This document shows, piece after piece, positions 9,201-17,088 of a stretch of 64,000 nt of DNA. Made by a program: the position numbers and the translations under genes. Location: NCBI RefSeq assembly GCF_010820665.1, contig NZ_JAAIKC010000001.1, forward strand, positions 1,573,516 through 1,637,515, in the 5' to 3' direction. How positions within the stretch are numbered: the stretch's first letter is position 1; each line of letters begins with the position of its first letter. The notes beneath the pieces are model-generated. The model saw only the letters and a list, made by a program, of their open reading frames with translations, did no database searches and had not been told where the DNA came from. This DNA comes from Paenibacillus sp. SYP-B3998 (GTDB lineage Bacteria > Bacillota > Bacilli > Paenibacillales > NBRC-103111).

Positions 9201-12200
9201 CGCGTTAAACTATGAAGCCGGGGAAATGCTATATGCGGGTGTAATCAAAGGACATCCCGACGGCAAAGACCGTCTGTTTGTCGCCATTCACCATTTGGTC
9301 ATAGACGGGGTCTCATGGCGAATTTTACTTAAAGATTTATATCAGTTGTATTGCGGAGTTGAACCTCCCCCTGTATCAAGTTCCTACAAGAAGTGGCAAG
9401 CCGCTCTGATGATCTATGCACAGCAGGAGAGAGCATTAGAACATAGGGACTACTGGATCGAAAAGCAAACTAAATCCACCTCATTCGTTCTGCCAGTAGA
9501 TGCTTACTTGAACAAGCTTAGCGACAATGCCTATGAACAGCATGTCGCTAAGCTTTCCCGGAACGACACACAACGGCTCTTAAAGCAGTGTGCCCGCGCT
9601 TATCATACACAAATTAACGACCTGCTTCTTACGGCATGGTCGCTGGCTTTATCCAAGTGGTCCGGACAAAGCACGGTCGCTTTCCGGCTGGAGGGACATG
9701 GACGTGAACACGTTGTGGCCGATATGGATCTGACGAGAACAGTGGGCTGGTTCACGTCTATGTATCCCGTATGTATAGAGATTGCTGAGCAAGGCACGTT
9801 GGGAGAGACGATCCAATCTGTCAAAGAGCAGCTGCGCGCCATTCCGGATCGCGGCATATCTTATGGCGCACTTCGGTATTGCCATCCCGATGAAGCGATC
9901 CGAAGTACATTGACCGGATCTTATCCTCAGGCCGTTTTCAACTATTTGGGCCAATTTGAGAATCAGGAAGAAGCGAGTGAACGGGACAGCTGGACTAGCT
10001 TTACTCGTGAGACTGCGCAGGATGATATTTCACCTCTGAATCATGCAACGAGCCTTTTGGAACTCAACAGCTCCGTCGTTCATGAAGAGCTTCATTTATT
10101 CATGAAATACAGCAGCCAGCATTATGAAGAATCGACAATTGCTCATTTTATGGGTCTATTCTTTTCACATCTTCAACAGATCATTGATCATTGTAGCCAG
10201 AAAGTAGATGAAACATTTACGCCGAGTGATTTCCCAATGGCTTCACTTGTACAAAAACAGTTAGATCGAATCCTACCTATGTATCACACTCGGTATGGTT
10301 TGGAAAGCATCCTTCCGCTAAGCCCGCTGCAAAGAGGACTACTATTTCATCATCTCGACAATCCGTCATCCGATCAATATTTCGTGCAAGTAAGCTGGAC
10401 ATATCGCAGTTATTCCGGTTTGGATCTGAAGCGTTATCGGGAAGCATGGGGCAAGCTCATTCAAGAAAATGACTGTTTGCGGACTTGCTATGTTTGGGAA
10501 AATGCTGAAGCACCCATACAGTTTGTTGTCCAAAGGACGGAGCTGGATTGGACGGAGCTGGATTGGTCTGCATTATCCAAGGATCAGCAGAAGGACCGGA
10601 TCAACCAGTGGTTCATCCAGGATCGTGCCCGCTGCTTTGATCTTGCTAAGCCGAATCCTTACAGGCTGGCTTTTATTCGGATTAGCTCGGAAGCATGGAG
10701 GGTGGTGTGGAGCTACCATCATATCCTATTGGATGGCTGGAGCATGCCTCTGCTGCTTAATCGACTTCATGACATCTACTGTGGCTCTCGAGGATATACG
10801 CCTCCTTACCATCAGCTGCAGTCCTTCCAGACCTATATCCAGTGGCTACAGCTTAAAGATCGGACAGACGCGGAGTCATTTTGGAAGTCGTATCTGGCTG
10901 ATGTGACAGAGCCAACCCCAGTGCCAATGGAGATCATCGCGGCAAACCCTGAAGCGCATAAAGCGATCGTAAGTCAGCAATCAGAAACCCTTTTCATCGA
11001 GCAAAGCACGGCGCGGATCATGAAAGCATGGGTGAAACGAAAGGGAATTACCCTTAACACGTTAGTACAGTTTGCTTGGGGAAAGCTTTTACAAACGTAT
11101 CAGGATACCGATATAACCGTATTCGGTATGGTTGTTTCCGGGAGAGGGACTGATCTATTGCAGGCAGACCGCATCACAGGATTGCTGATTAATACGCTTC
11201 CTTTGGTTATGCGCTGGGACTCGGAGAGAACCATCGTCGAATATCTGGAGGAACTGCATGTTACTATTCATCAGCTGAATGATTATTGTCATGTGGGTTT
11301 GAGCGAGCTTCGCAATTGGAGTTCGGTGCAAGGAAATACCTTATTTCATAGTATCGTTGCGTTTGAAAATTATTTGAGCGATTATCGCCAGCCTTCGGGC
11401 GAACTTGAATTTATCGATGTAGAGGAGTACGAGAAAACAAATTATCCGGTAACGATCACTATTTCTGATGAAGAGGATGGAATAACGATTAAGTTTATCT
11501 ACGATGCCGATCGATTGGAGCCAGACACGATTGGTCGGTTAGCGCAGCAGTTGCAGAATGTTATGCATTTTGCGATGGAGAACCCGGAACGTTCGATTCG
11601 AGACGTTGTGGTACTGCATGGAGACGAAAGCGATAAGCTTGTCTATGATTGGAACCGCACGTTCACAAGCTATCCGAGGAACAGCTCCATTCCGGATTTG
11701 TTTGAGGAACAAGTCAATCTTCAGCCTGATCGTACTGCGTTAGTTGGATATGACCGGACGTTATCTTATAGCGAGCTGGATCAAATTTCTCAGCATATTG
11801 CCCATCTGCTGGTGGAGCTAGGGGTGTTCCGGGAGAAGCTGATCGGCGTATATTTGCCGAGGTCGCTGGAATTTATTACTGCTATTTTAGGCGTTGTAAA
11901 AGCGGGATGCGCTTATGTACCGATAGACCCTGATTATCCAATGGAAAGAGTCGCTGAAATCTTACGGGATGCCGCTCTAGACACGGTCATCACCTCGCGC
12001 TTGTGTGCAGATGATAACATAAAAGCGTTGGATGGGATGAATCTGATTGTTGTGGAAGACGACAATGTGCGGGAGATGAGAAAAGGAGCAGCGGGCAACT
12101 TTTTACCTCCAGTCTGCGATCAATTGGCCTATGTTATGTATACATCGGGTTCGACCGGTAAACCGAAAGGCGTCATGGTTGAACATCGCAATGTCGTTCG

Positions 12201-14874
12201 TTTGGTCAAGAACACCAATTACTTCCCATTTAATCCGAAAATCAGGATGTTATATACGGGTTCTCCAGTTTTTGACGCTTCCACGTTTGAAATTTGGGGG
12301 ACTTTGTTAAACGGAGGCAGCTTATATATCGTTCCAAAAGATGAGCTTCTCACTGTTAATTTGTTAGCGCAGCGAATGAACAAGTGGGAGATTAATTCAT
12401 TATGGCTCAGTTCTTCCTTATGCAATCAGTGGATTGAAGCAAGTGAGAGTCTATTTGCCAAACTCCATTGGCTGTTGGTTGGCGGGGATGTGTTATCGAC
12501 AAAGCATATAAACCGCATAAAGCAAGTTAACCCTTGCTTGTCCATAGTGAACGGATACGGACCTACCGAAAACACAACATTTTCGACAAGCTATCAGGTT
12601 GAAGATACTTTACAGAATGCCATTCCCATTGGCAAACCGATTAGCAATTCGACTTGTTACATTTTGGACAAGTGGGGGCGTGTCCAGCCTATAGGAGCAG
12701 TAGGGGAGTTGTATGTAGGCGGTGATGGCGTCGCACGGGGCTATTGGTTGCAAGACGACATGACACGGGAAAAATTTATTCAGAATGTATATGCTTCCGA
12801 CGAAGATCGTGAAAAAGGTAGAAATCAGGTTTTGTATCGCACTGGGGACCGAGCGAAGTGGCTTCAAGATGGAAACATCGCATTCATCGGACGAGTCGAC
12901 GATCAGTTGAAAATTCGCGGTTACCGGATCGAGCCTCGAGAAATTGAGCTTCATCTTAAGGCCTACCTCACGATTAAGGAATGCCTGGTTCTTGTGCGGA
13001 ACCTTCATGATGACAAGCAGTTAGTTGCTTATTATACGTCCGACCAGATTGAGTCGGAAGAGCAACTTCGCGCTCATATGACTAGCAGCGTTCCTGCTTA
13101 TATGGTCCCTTCCCGTTTTGTAAGACTGGCGTCGTTTCCGTTAACGATTAACGGGAAAATTGACCGTAAGAGATTGCCGCTTCCGCTCCAAAGGCAGCGG
13201 GAAAGGGATTCAGATTCAAGAACGAAAACCGTATTGGAACAAACAATTGAGACTTTATGGTGTGATGTGTTGAAGATTCCGCACATCCGAATGGATGAGG
13301 GTTTTTATACATTAGGAGGGAACTCTCTTCATGCCCTTCGGATTGCAAGCCTTCTCCACAAGAGCGGTTATCCTGTAACTGTGAACCAAATTTTCCGAGA
13401 ACAAACAATTGAGAATTTAGCGCGCGCAATAAGTGGAAATGCTTATCCTTCTCTCACTACAGTTCAGCCAGAAGCTTGCAGCGAGGCGCTGCTTCCAACT
13501 TATCCATATGATGGATTTCCGCTGTCAGCCGTGCAAAAACGATTTTTCAAAAGGGATTTACTTAACCGAAATAGGTTTAATGTCCCTTACATCGGACTTT
13601 TGAAGGCGTTTATTACGCAGCGTGCAATGAAGCAAGGATTGACGGCCCTGATCAACAAACATGCAGCGCTACGGTTAACGTTTGCTGAGCTCAAGAACAG
13701 CGAGTGGTATCAATATGAGCAAGAAGTTGATTTGGAGCGAGTTTTTGCCTACATCCATCTGGAGGAAGTCAAGGAGCAGCATGACACATTTATTTCTAAT
13801 TACTGCGCGGAGCTGCAAGATGAATTTGACATTCGTAAAGGCCCTTTATGGAAAGCTGTGCTGATAGACGGCTATCTTGGCAGGAGGCAGCAAGTACTCC
13901 TGGTCTTGTTCCATCATTTGATCTTTGATGGCATCTCCATGAACATCTTTTTGGATGATTTAAAAAAGCTTCTCCTGCAGAGAAATGAAACAGATTTGGC
14001 GTTGGATGGCGGAAAAGAAAGCAGCTATAGAGACTGGTGCCAAGCTTTAACCCAATACGCAATGAAGGGAGTTACGGCAAAGTCATCAGACTACTGGCGA
14101 GAGGTTGTAGAAGAAGACAGGTCGTTACAGGTAGATATGATGTCAGATATTCGACCTACCCACCGACACATGGTAACTTCGTCAGGTGATCTCCTTGAAG
14201 GAGAGGCCAGCATGAGTTTTCTACATACCTATGCCGCTGAGCAGCATACGACACCGCTTGCTTTATTGCTCGTTGCGCTGTCCATGACGTGCTATGATTT
14301 GAAAAATCAAACGGGTCTGTTGATGCACTTGATGTCTCATCAACGTGAATCTTTTTTACCGAATATCTCGATTGATCGGACGATCGGTTTTTTCGCCGGG
14401 GCATATCCGGTGCGAATTTATGCTGGGGAACAAGATTTTATAAACAGGCATTACGGTAGCCTACTGGAAAATGTCAAACAGACTCTGCAACACATTCCGA
14501 TGGAAGGGATGGATTATTTCGTATTACAGCACATGCTTCCGGAGTTCCATGACGGCAGTGAATCGCTCGAAGATGCCAGTCATATGCTGTTTCACTATAT
14601 GTCCCAAGAAACAAATAGACTAAGCGACCCTTTCTACCAGCCTCTGTCTGTCCACTATGGAGACACCAATTCGCCAGACAACCCGTCCGCTTATTGGTTA
14701 AACATGACGGTAACTTTGAACCCCGACCGATTGCAATTGACCTGCTACTTCAGCTCATTGCATTATGAAGTGGATACGATCGCCAAGCTGATGCGATTGT
14801 TTTCCCAGCATTTGCACCGTCTCATCCGTTTTCATGAATGTACTTTTGCAACCGAAGGGAGCTTACAGGTATGA
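6262..14874 (+). CDS. Non-ribosomal peptide synthetase 2 (half-C, A, PCP, E, C, A(Val-like), PCP, terminal E/C-like)
   Basis: This 2870-residue synthetase has two modules. Order: another half-condensation region (6262-7020); A domain 2 (about 7075-8580, YTSGSTG near 7558); PCP with GGDS near 8737, typical before epimerases; an epimerase with HHLVIDG at 9289-9309 and FNYLGQF near 9937; a condensation domain with HHILLDG at 10717-10737, as expected downstream of an E domain; A domain 3 (about 11640-13190); PCP with LGGNS near 13315; and a last E/C-type domain with HHLIFDG at 13912-13932. Pocket codes by alignment: A2 D-A-L-V-I-C-A-I-I-K (hydrophobic, unassigned); A3 DAFWLGGTFK (Val-like). No thioesterase or reductase follows. 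The ribosome site GGGAGG is only 3 bases before ATG 6262, so ATG 6271 (codon 4) is an equally likely start. Confidence 0.9.
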   Translation: MKAMDTLTYHVYDNLKVSRHYLPLPSLKESRSSKEMNSAFVQVSFEPSHYRSMLDFTDQVCIPSLLTVAWSVLLSHYANQYKVPVLYTVLPPIKQQDLPITRFPLEMDIHSEDDLITVTNKIKILLDEGKQDGDNRDNVWSSRDQGYRLEIEIEKEKADFFNIGVFEAHDKEWLLTVDASCEYVNSTDFYQPDIAFWFHYDVNTLEGIVQYDSNHFEESWINQLVGHFRVVLANVLKYPQKPVLMHPLVTEAELEPTTMRWQDTEEPYSAIKPFYQMVEEQAERTPAAIALEFQQQKITYCELNHRANLVGRNVLETYRSTEDVDVKPNTIIAIVMERSADVLPSILGVMKAGAAYLPVDPRYPDERIRFILEDAQAGLIITQSKLLEKLYRIAPHIPRQSILCVDDMFAQPSGMIENLGIYAKPNDLAYVIYTSGSTGKPKGVLIEHVGVTALIPYLVKKFRITAESRVMQFASISFDASVLEWIATLAVGGIVVVLSDEEHPPHMDVSDVILEKNIHIAVLLPSILRTMNKQKLPSLQTIICCGEACTSDIVSRWGADYRLLNAYGPTEVTIICSVGHCQPGKRVTIGSPVDYKQLFVLNPFGNPAPIGVPGELWVGGIGLARGYLNRGELTKERFVDRDIVMKEGHPPQTIRLYRTGDIVKWTPSKELAFIGRNDDQIKIRGFRIEYGEIEHCLHQYPGIVQCMVRAWQDGAFQKLVAYYTAREELASANLAHHLSSVLPDYMIPSFYIQMDILPLNTNGKVDRHALPLPNQIGSDKITFVSKREQGEGTEEHDAESKLLRIWRDMLKQEHIGVNDHFFAAGGDSILAIQMVSLAREQGLAVTPRLVAEYPTVKKLSAVVIWEERKDKHEEAIDMVGEFGLTPIQHWFFEQRFQASNYFNQSQLISLHPCDIDRLEVAFERLLQLHPELTMEVIPRDMSYVQRYRMNVVEARIATYTLHGVEEPEQEIRKICGKWHSALNYEAGEMLYAGVIKGHPDGKDRLFVAIHHLVIDGVSWRILLKDLYQLYCGVEPPPVSSSYKKWQAALMIYAQQERALEHRDYWIEKQTKSTSFVLPVDAYLNKLSDNAYEQHVAKLSRNDTQRLLKQCARAYHTQINDLLLTAWSLALSKWSGQSTVAFRLEGHGREHVVADMDLTRTVGWFTSMYPVCIEIAEQGTLGETIQSVKEQLRAIPDRGISYGALRYCHPDEAIRSTLTGSYPQAVFNYLGQFENQEEASERDSWTSFTRETAQDDISPLNHATSLLELNSSVVHEELHLFMKYSSQHYEESTIAHFMGLFFSHLQQIIDHCSQKVDETFTPSDFPMASLVQKQLDRILPMYHTRYGLESILPLSPLQRGLLFHHLDNPSSDQYFVQVSWTYRSYSGLDLKRYREAWGKLIQENDCLRTCYVWENAEAPIQFVVQRTELDWTELDWSALSKDQQKDRINQWFIQDRARCFDLAKPNPYRLAFIRISSEAWRVVWSYHHILLDGWSMPLLLNRLHDIYCGSRGYTPPYHQLQSFQTYIQWLQLKDRTDAESFWKSYLADVTEPTPVPMEIIAANPEAHKAIVSQQSETLFIEQSTARIMKAWVKRKGITLNTLVQFAWGKLLQTYQDTDITVFGMVVSGRGTDLLQADRITGLLINTLPLVMRWDSERTIVEYLEELHVTIHQLNDYCHVGLSELRNWSSVQGNTLFHSIVAFENYLSDYRQPSGELEFIDVEEYEKTNYPVTITISDEEDGITIKFIYDADRLEPDTIGRLAQQLQNVMHFAMENPERSIRDVVVLHGDESDKLVYDWNRTFTSYPRNSSIPDLFEEQVNLQPDRTALVGYDRTLSYSELDQISQHIAHLLVELGVFREKLIGVYLPRSLEFITAILGVVKAGCAYVPIDPDYPMERVAEILRDAALDTVITSRLCADDNIKALDGMNLIVVEDDNVREMRKGAAGNFLPPVCDQLAYVMYTSGSTGKPKGVMVEHRNVVRLVKNTNYFPFNPKIRMLYTGSPVFDASTFEIWGTLLNGGSLYIVPKDELLTVNLLAQRMNKWEINSLWLSSSLCNQWIEASESLFAKLHWLLVGGDVLSTKHINRIKQVNPCLSIVNGYGPTENTTFSTSYQVEDTLQNAIPIGKPISNSTCYILDKWGRVQPIGAVGELYVGGDGVARGYWLQDDMTREKFIQNVYASDEDREKGRNQVLYRTGDRAKWLQDGNIAFIGRVDDQLKIRGYRIEPREIELHLKAYLTIKECLVLVRNLHDDKQLVAYYTSDQIESEEQLRAHMTSSVPAYMVPSRFVRLASFPLTINGKIDRKRLPLPLQRQRERDSDSRTKTVLEQTIETLWCDVLKIPHIRMDEGFYTLGGNSLHALRIASLLHKSGYPVTVNQIFREQTIENLARAISGNAYPSLTTVQPEACSEALLPTYPYDGFPLSAVQKRFFKRDLLNRNRFNVPYIGLLKAFITQRAMKQGLTALINKHAALRLTFAELKNSEWYQYEQEVDLERVFAYIHLEEVKEQHDTFISNYCAELQDEFDIRKGPLWKAVLIDGYLGRRQQVLLVLFHHLIFDGISMNIFLDDLKKLLLQRNETDLALDGGKESSYRDWCQALTQYAMKGVTAKSSDYWREVVEEDRSLQVDMMSDIRPTHRHMVTSSGDLLEGEASMSFLHTYAAEQHTTPLALLLVALSMTCYDLKNQTGLLMHLMSHQRESFLPNISIDRTIGFFAGAYPVRIYAGEQDFINRHYGSLLENVKQTLQHIPMEGMDYFVLQHMLPEFHDGSESLEDASHMLFHYMSQETNRLSDPFYQPLSVHYGDTNSPDNPSAYWLNMTVTLNPDRLQLTCYFSSLHYEVDTIAKLMRLFSQHLHRLIRFHECTFATEGSLQV

Positions 14875-15776
14875 AAATATACGAATTTTGTCCTTTTTTT
14901 AATGAAAATCGGGTAGCAGATATTAAAGTGCGGGAAAATGCTTCGTGGATAGATGAACTCCATGTCGTTGAAGCGAATAAAACGTTTAGTTATGCGGATA
15001 AACCCTACAACTTTAACCAGGCGCATGTCGGACCGAAGGTCATTTATCATCCTATCCAAGCAGATCATTTATTTCATAAACCGAATAAGCACCAATTATA
15101 CTTTAATCCTCTAACGTGCAAGGAAGTAAATTTCGAACGTTGGTATTGGCGATTACTTAGTTACAATAGTGCGTTTCATAACGAGGCGTATCAACGAAAT
15201 ATGTGCACATTGCTTTTGCGTGAACGGGTAGCGGATAACGACGTGATTATTTTGGCGGATTTTGATGAGATCATTGACAGCCGATGGGTAGATCGTATTG
15301 TTACAGAGGTAAAGAGACGCCAGATTATTACGGTAAAGATGCACTATTCGGCGTTTTTCTTGAATCTGTTTTGCAGTTCCAATCATGGTGCCCCTCATTG
15401 GAGCTATAGGGTTTTCGCCATGACTGGCCGCTATTTCAAAAGCATGCCTTTCTCATCGGATTATTTAAGGAAGAAAGGGATTGCAGAAGCGCTGCGTCAT
15501 GAGATTTATTGTTTGGATGAACCGGCCGGTTTCCATCACTCATGGCTTGACTATCAAAAAAATGCGTTGCCCAAGCTACAAGCTTTTGCAGCTAATGTGA
15601 AAGACAAGAGCATGGTTCATGCCGATTATATTCAGCAATGCTTAAATGATAAAAAACTATACTATTTGGATAGCGAATTATATGTGGATGATCAGAAACC
15701 GTTCCTGAATGCTCTGCAGCATGTGCAAGTTGAAGACCTATGGTACAAAATCGATACCATAGTCAAAGCTACATAG
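14871..15776 (+). CDS. GT17-type glycosyltransferase coupled to the NRPS operon
   Basis: This 301-residue protein resembles glycosyltransferase family 17, best known from eukaryotic beta-1,4-mannosyl-glycoprotein N-acetylglucosaminyltransferase III and found in scattered bacteria. Visible family marks are the N-terminal YEFCPFFNE, then HVVEANKTFS near residue 35, the NEAYQRN segment near residue 105, and ILADFDEI near residue 125, the metal/nucleotide-sugar aspartate motif. The start ATG overlaps the stop of NRPS 2 (ATGA at 14871-14874), which sets it against the longer frame from 14838 and implies coupled translation. It probably adds a sugar to the peptide product, but it could act on an unrelated glycan. 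There is no signal peptide, so it should act in the cytoplasm. Confidence 0.8.
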   Translation: MKIYEFCPFFNENRVADIKVRENASWIDELHVVEANKTFSYADKPYNFNQAHVGPKVIYHPIQADHLFHKPNKHQLYFNPLTCKEVNFERWYWRLLSYNSAFHNEAYQRNMCTLLLRERVADNDVIILADFDEIIDSRWVDRIVTEVKRRQIITVKMHYSAFFLNLFCSSNHGAPHWSYRVFAMTGRYFKSMPFSSDYLRKKGIAEALRHEIYCLDEPAGFHHSWLDYQKNALPKLQAFAANVKDKSMVHADYIQQCLNDKKLYYLDSELYVDDQKPFLNALQHVQVEDLWYKIDTIVKAT

Positions 15777-15890
15777 ATTCAGCGTTTTCTTCTTCCAGTT
15801 TCCGAAGCTATTTGGAATAGCATTTTTTGCGAACGTTAGCTGCGTATTTAAATAATCGTTTTTTACCAAGCGAGTTTTTAATTATTTGTA

Positions 15891-15923
15891 AGGATTGGCG
15901 AATAGGGTCCACTCGCCAATCCT
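15891..15923 (+). terminator. Long stem-loop ending the NRPS operon
   Basis: AGGATTGGCGA (15891-15901) and TCGCCAATCCT (15913-15923) form a perfect 11-bp stem with an 11-base loop. It is followed by only a short T-rich stretch, so it is a probable terminator rather than a textbook one. Confidence 0.7.
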
Positions 15924-15974
15924 ATGCCTTTTCAGATAAATATGTAGGTATGTCGCAACAGTACTTGCGGGGAG

Positions 15975-15990
15975 TGTGACATTATTCACT
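15975..15990. promoter_or_regulatory. Fnr-type box before mobA
   Basis: TGTGA-CATTAT-TCACT is one base from the Fnr/CRP palindrome TGTGA-N6-TCACA and fits the Bacillus Fnr consensus. It lies 66 bases before the mobA start and suggests anaerobic activation of molybdenum cofactor maturation. Confidence 0.75.
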
Positions 15991-16055
15991 TACAGACCAA
16001 GTTATTTTGTCTAAAGTGGAACTATACATAAATTTGAAAAGGAGAAGTGATCGTC

Positions 16056-16661
16056 ATGCTTTCAGGAGTTATTTTGGCAGGAGGAGAAAATCGTCGAATG
16101 AAGGGAGAACTGAAGGCATTACTTCCATTTGGCGGAAAGCCTTTAATTGCTCGGCAAATTGATCGTATGAAAGAATTATGCGATGAGTTGATTGTTGTCA
16201 CTAATGATCCTAAACCCTATTTAAATATAGTCGATCGTTCAGTTCGCATAATAAGTGATTTTTTTGAGGATCATGGCCCACTTGGAGGGATGCATGCAGC
16301 ATTGTCTCTGGCGAAGCATACATCCGTATGGGTAGTCGGATGCGATATGCCTTTTATATCCAGTACAGCCGCTAGGTTATTGCTGAACAGAAAGTTGGAT
16401 GGCTTTGAAGCGGTTGTACCTTTGGTGGCTGGCGAGATTCATCCATTACACGGCATCTATGATCGAGCATGCGCGTCACACATCGTACCACTTTTAAAAC
16501 AAGGGGAGACTCACGTTTCGGCTTTGCTTAAGGTTGCCTTCTGGAGTGAACTTGGTGATCAATTCTTATCTGACAACGGTGTGGATTTGAGTTTTGTTTC
16601 CAGTATCAAGTCGTTGGAGGATTATGAGGCTATGCTTCTTAGAGAAGATTTGCCAAAATAA
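16056..16661 (+). CDS. mobA: Molybdenum cofactor guanylyltransferase
   Basis: MobA transfers GMP from GTP to molybdopterin to make the bis-MGD cofactor used by nitrate reductases. The 201-residue protein opens with the nucleotide-binding loop LSGVILAGGENRRM, has the conserved lysine in LPFGGKPLI, and CDMPF at about residue 104, the metal-binding aspartate motif. ATG 16056 is preferred because AAAAGGAG (16037-16044) is 11 bases upstream; the GTG at 16047 is too close to that site. The gene stands alone between a terminator and the adhE promoter, behind its own Fnr-type box. Its cofactor product serves the molybdoenzyme at 32074. Confidence 0.92.
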   Translation: MLSGVILAGGENRRMKGELKALLPFGGKPLIARQIDRMKELCDELIVVTNDPKPYLNIVDRSVRIISDFFEDHGPLGGMHAALSLAKHTSVWVVGCDMPFISSTAARLLLNRKLDGFEAVVPLVAGEIHPLHGIYDRACASHIVPLLKQGETHVSALLKVAFWSELGDQFLSDNGVDLSFVSSIKSLEDYEAMLLREDLPK

Positions 16662-16891
16662 CGTATGTAAAGAGAGTGGGGGTAAAAGCCACCTAGCGAA
16701 CACTATCACCTAATTGGTGACAATGGCTGAAGCCAAACCAACATACTTGGATCGTTGGCGTATGTGGTTTGGCCTGTCGGTGCTACTCAAGTTTTTCGCT
16801 TATACGATCCCCTTGATGGATAGGATTACGAGTCCAGCCTGGGTACGAAAGGGTTCATTGCTTGGTAGTTTGCTTGTTAGAGAAATAAAAT

Positions 16892-16924
16892 GGTGGCAGG
16901 TTGTATGAACTTAAAACTGCCACC
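16892..16924 (+). terminator. Stem-loop between mobA and adhE
   Basis: GGTGGCAG and CTGCCACC pair perfectly over 8 bp with additional weak pairing inside. The T-run after it is poor. It probably isolates adhE from read-through. Confidence 0.5.
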
Positions 16925-16941
16925 TAAATTACAAGATAATA

Positions 16942-16957
16942 TGTGAATTAATTCACA
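16942..16957. promoter_or_regulatory. Perfect Fnr/Rex-type palindrome before adhE
   Basis: TGTGA-ATTAAT-TCACA is a perfect 16-bp palindrome matching the Fnr consensus; a Rex repressor site would look similar. A second, weaker copy TGTGA-TTTACA-TCATA lies at 16984-16999. Both precede the adhE-pflB-pflA operon, which in related bacteria is induced without oxygen. Confidence 0.8.
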
Positions 16958-17088
16958 AACTGTTCAAGTTACAAATTTCCTATTGTGATTTACATCATAG
17001 TTAAGGGTTCTAATTAAGCCTAATCTTAAAGTAGAACAAACGACACAAACGGTTGGAAATTACTAGAGATAAAAGGAGTGGATGGAGC

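Larger units (their letters stand above)
16662..17088. promoter_or_regulatory. mobA-adhE intergenic region with the adhE promoter and a doubtful small ORF
   Basis: Besides the stem-loop and Fnr boxes listed separately, it holds a palindrome ATCACC-TAATT-GGTGAC near 16703-16719. It also has an open frame 16723-16908 (62 codons, ATG start) with one hydrophobic segment containing WFGLSVLLKFF. The frame lacks a good ribosome site, and I do not recognise the peptide; it may be a small membrane protein or chance. Confidence 0.4.
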
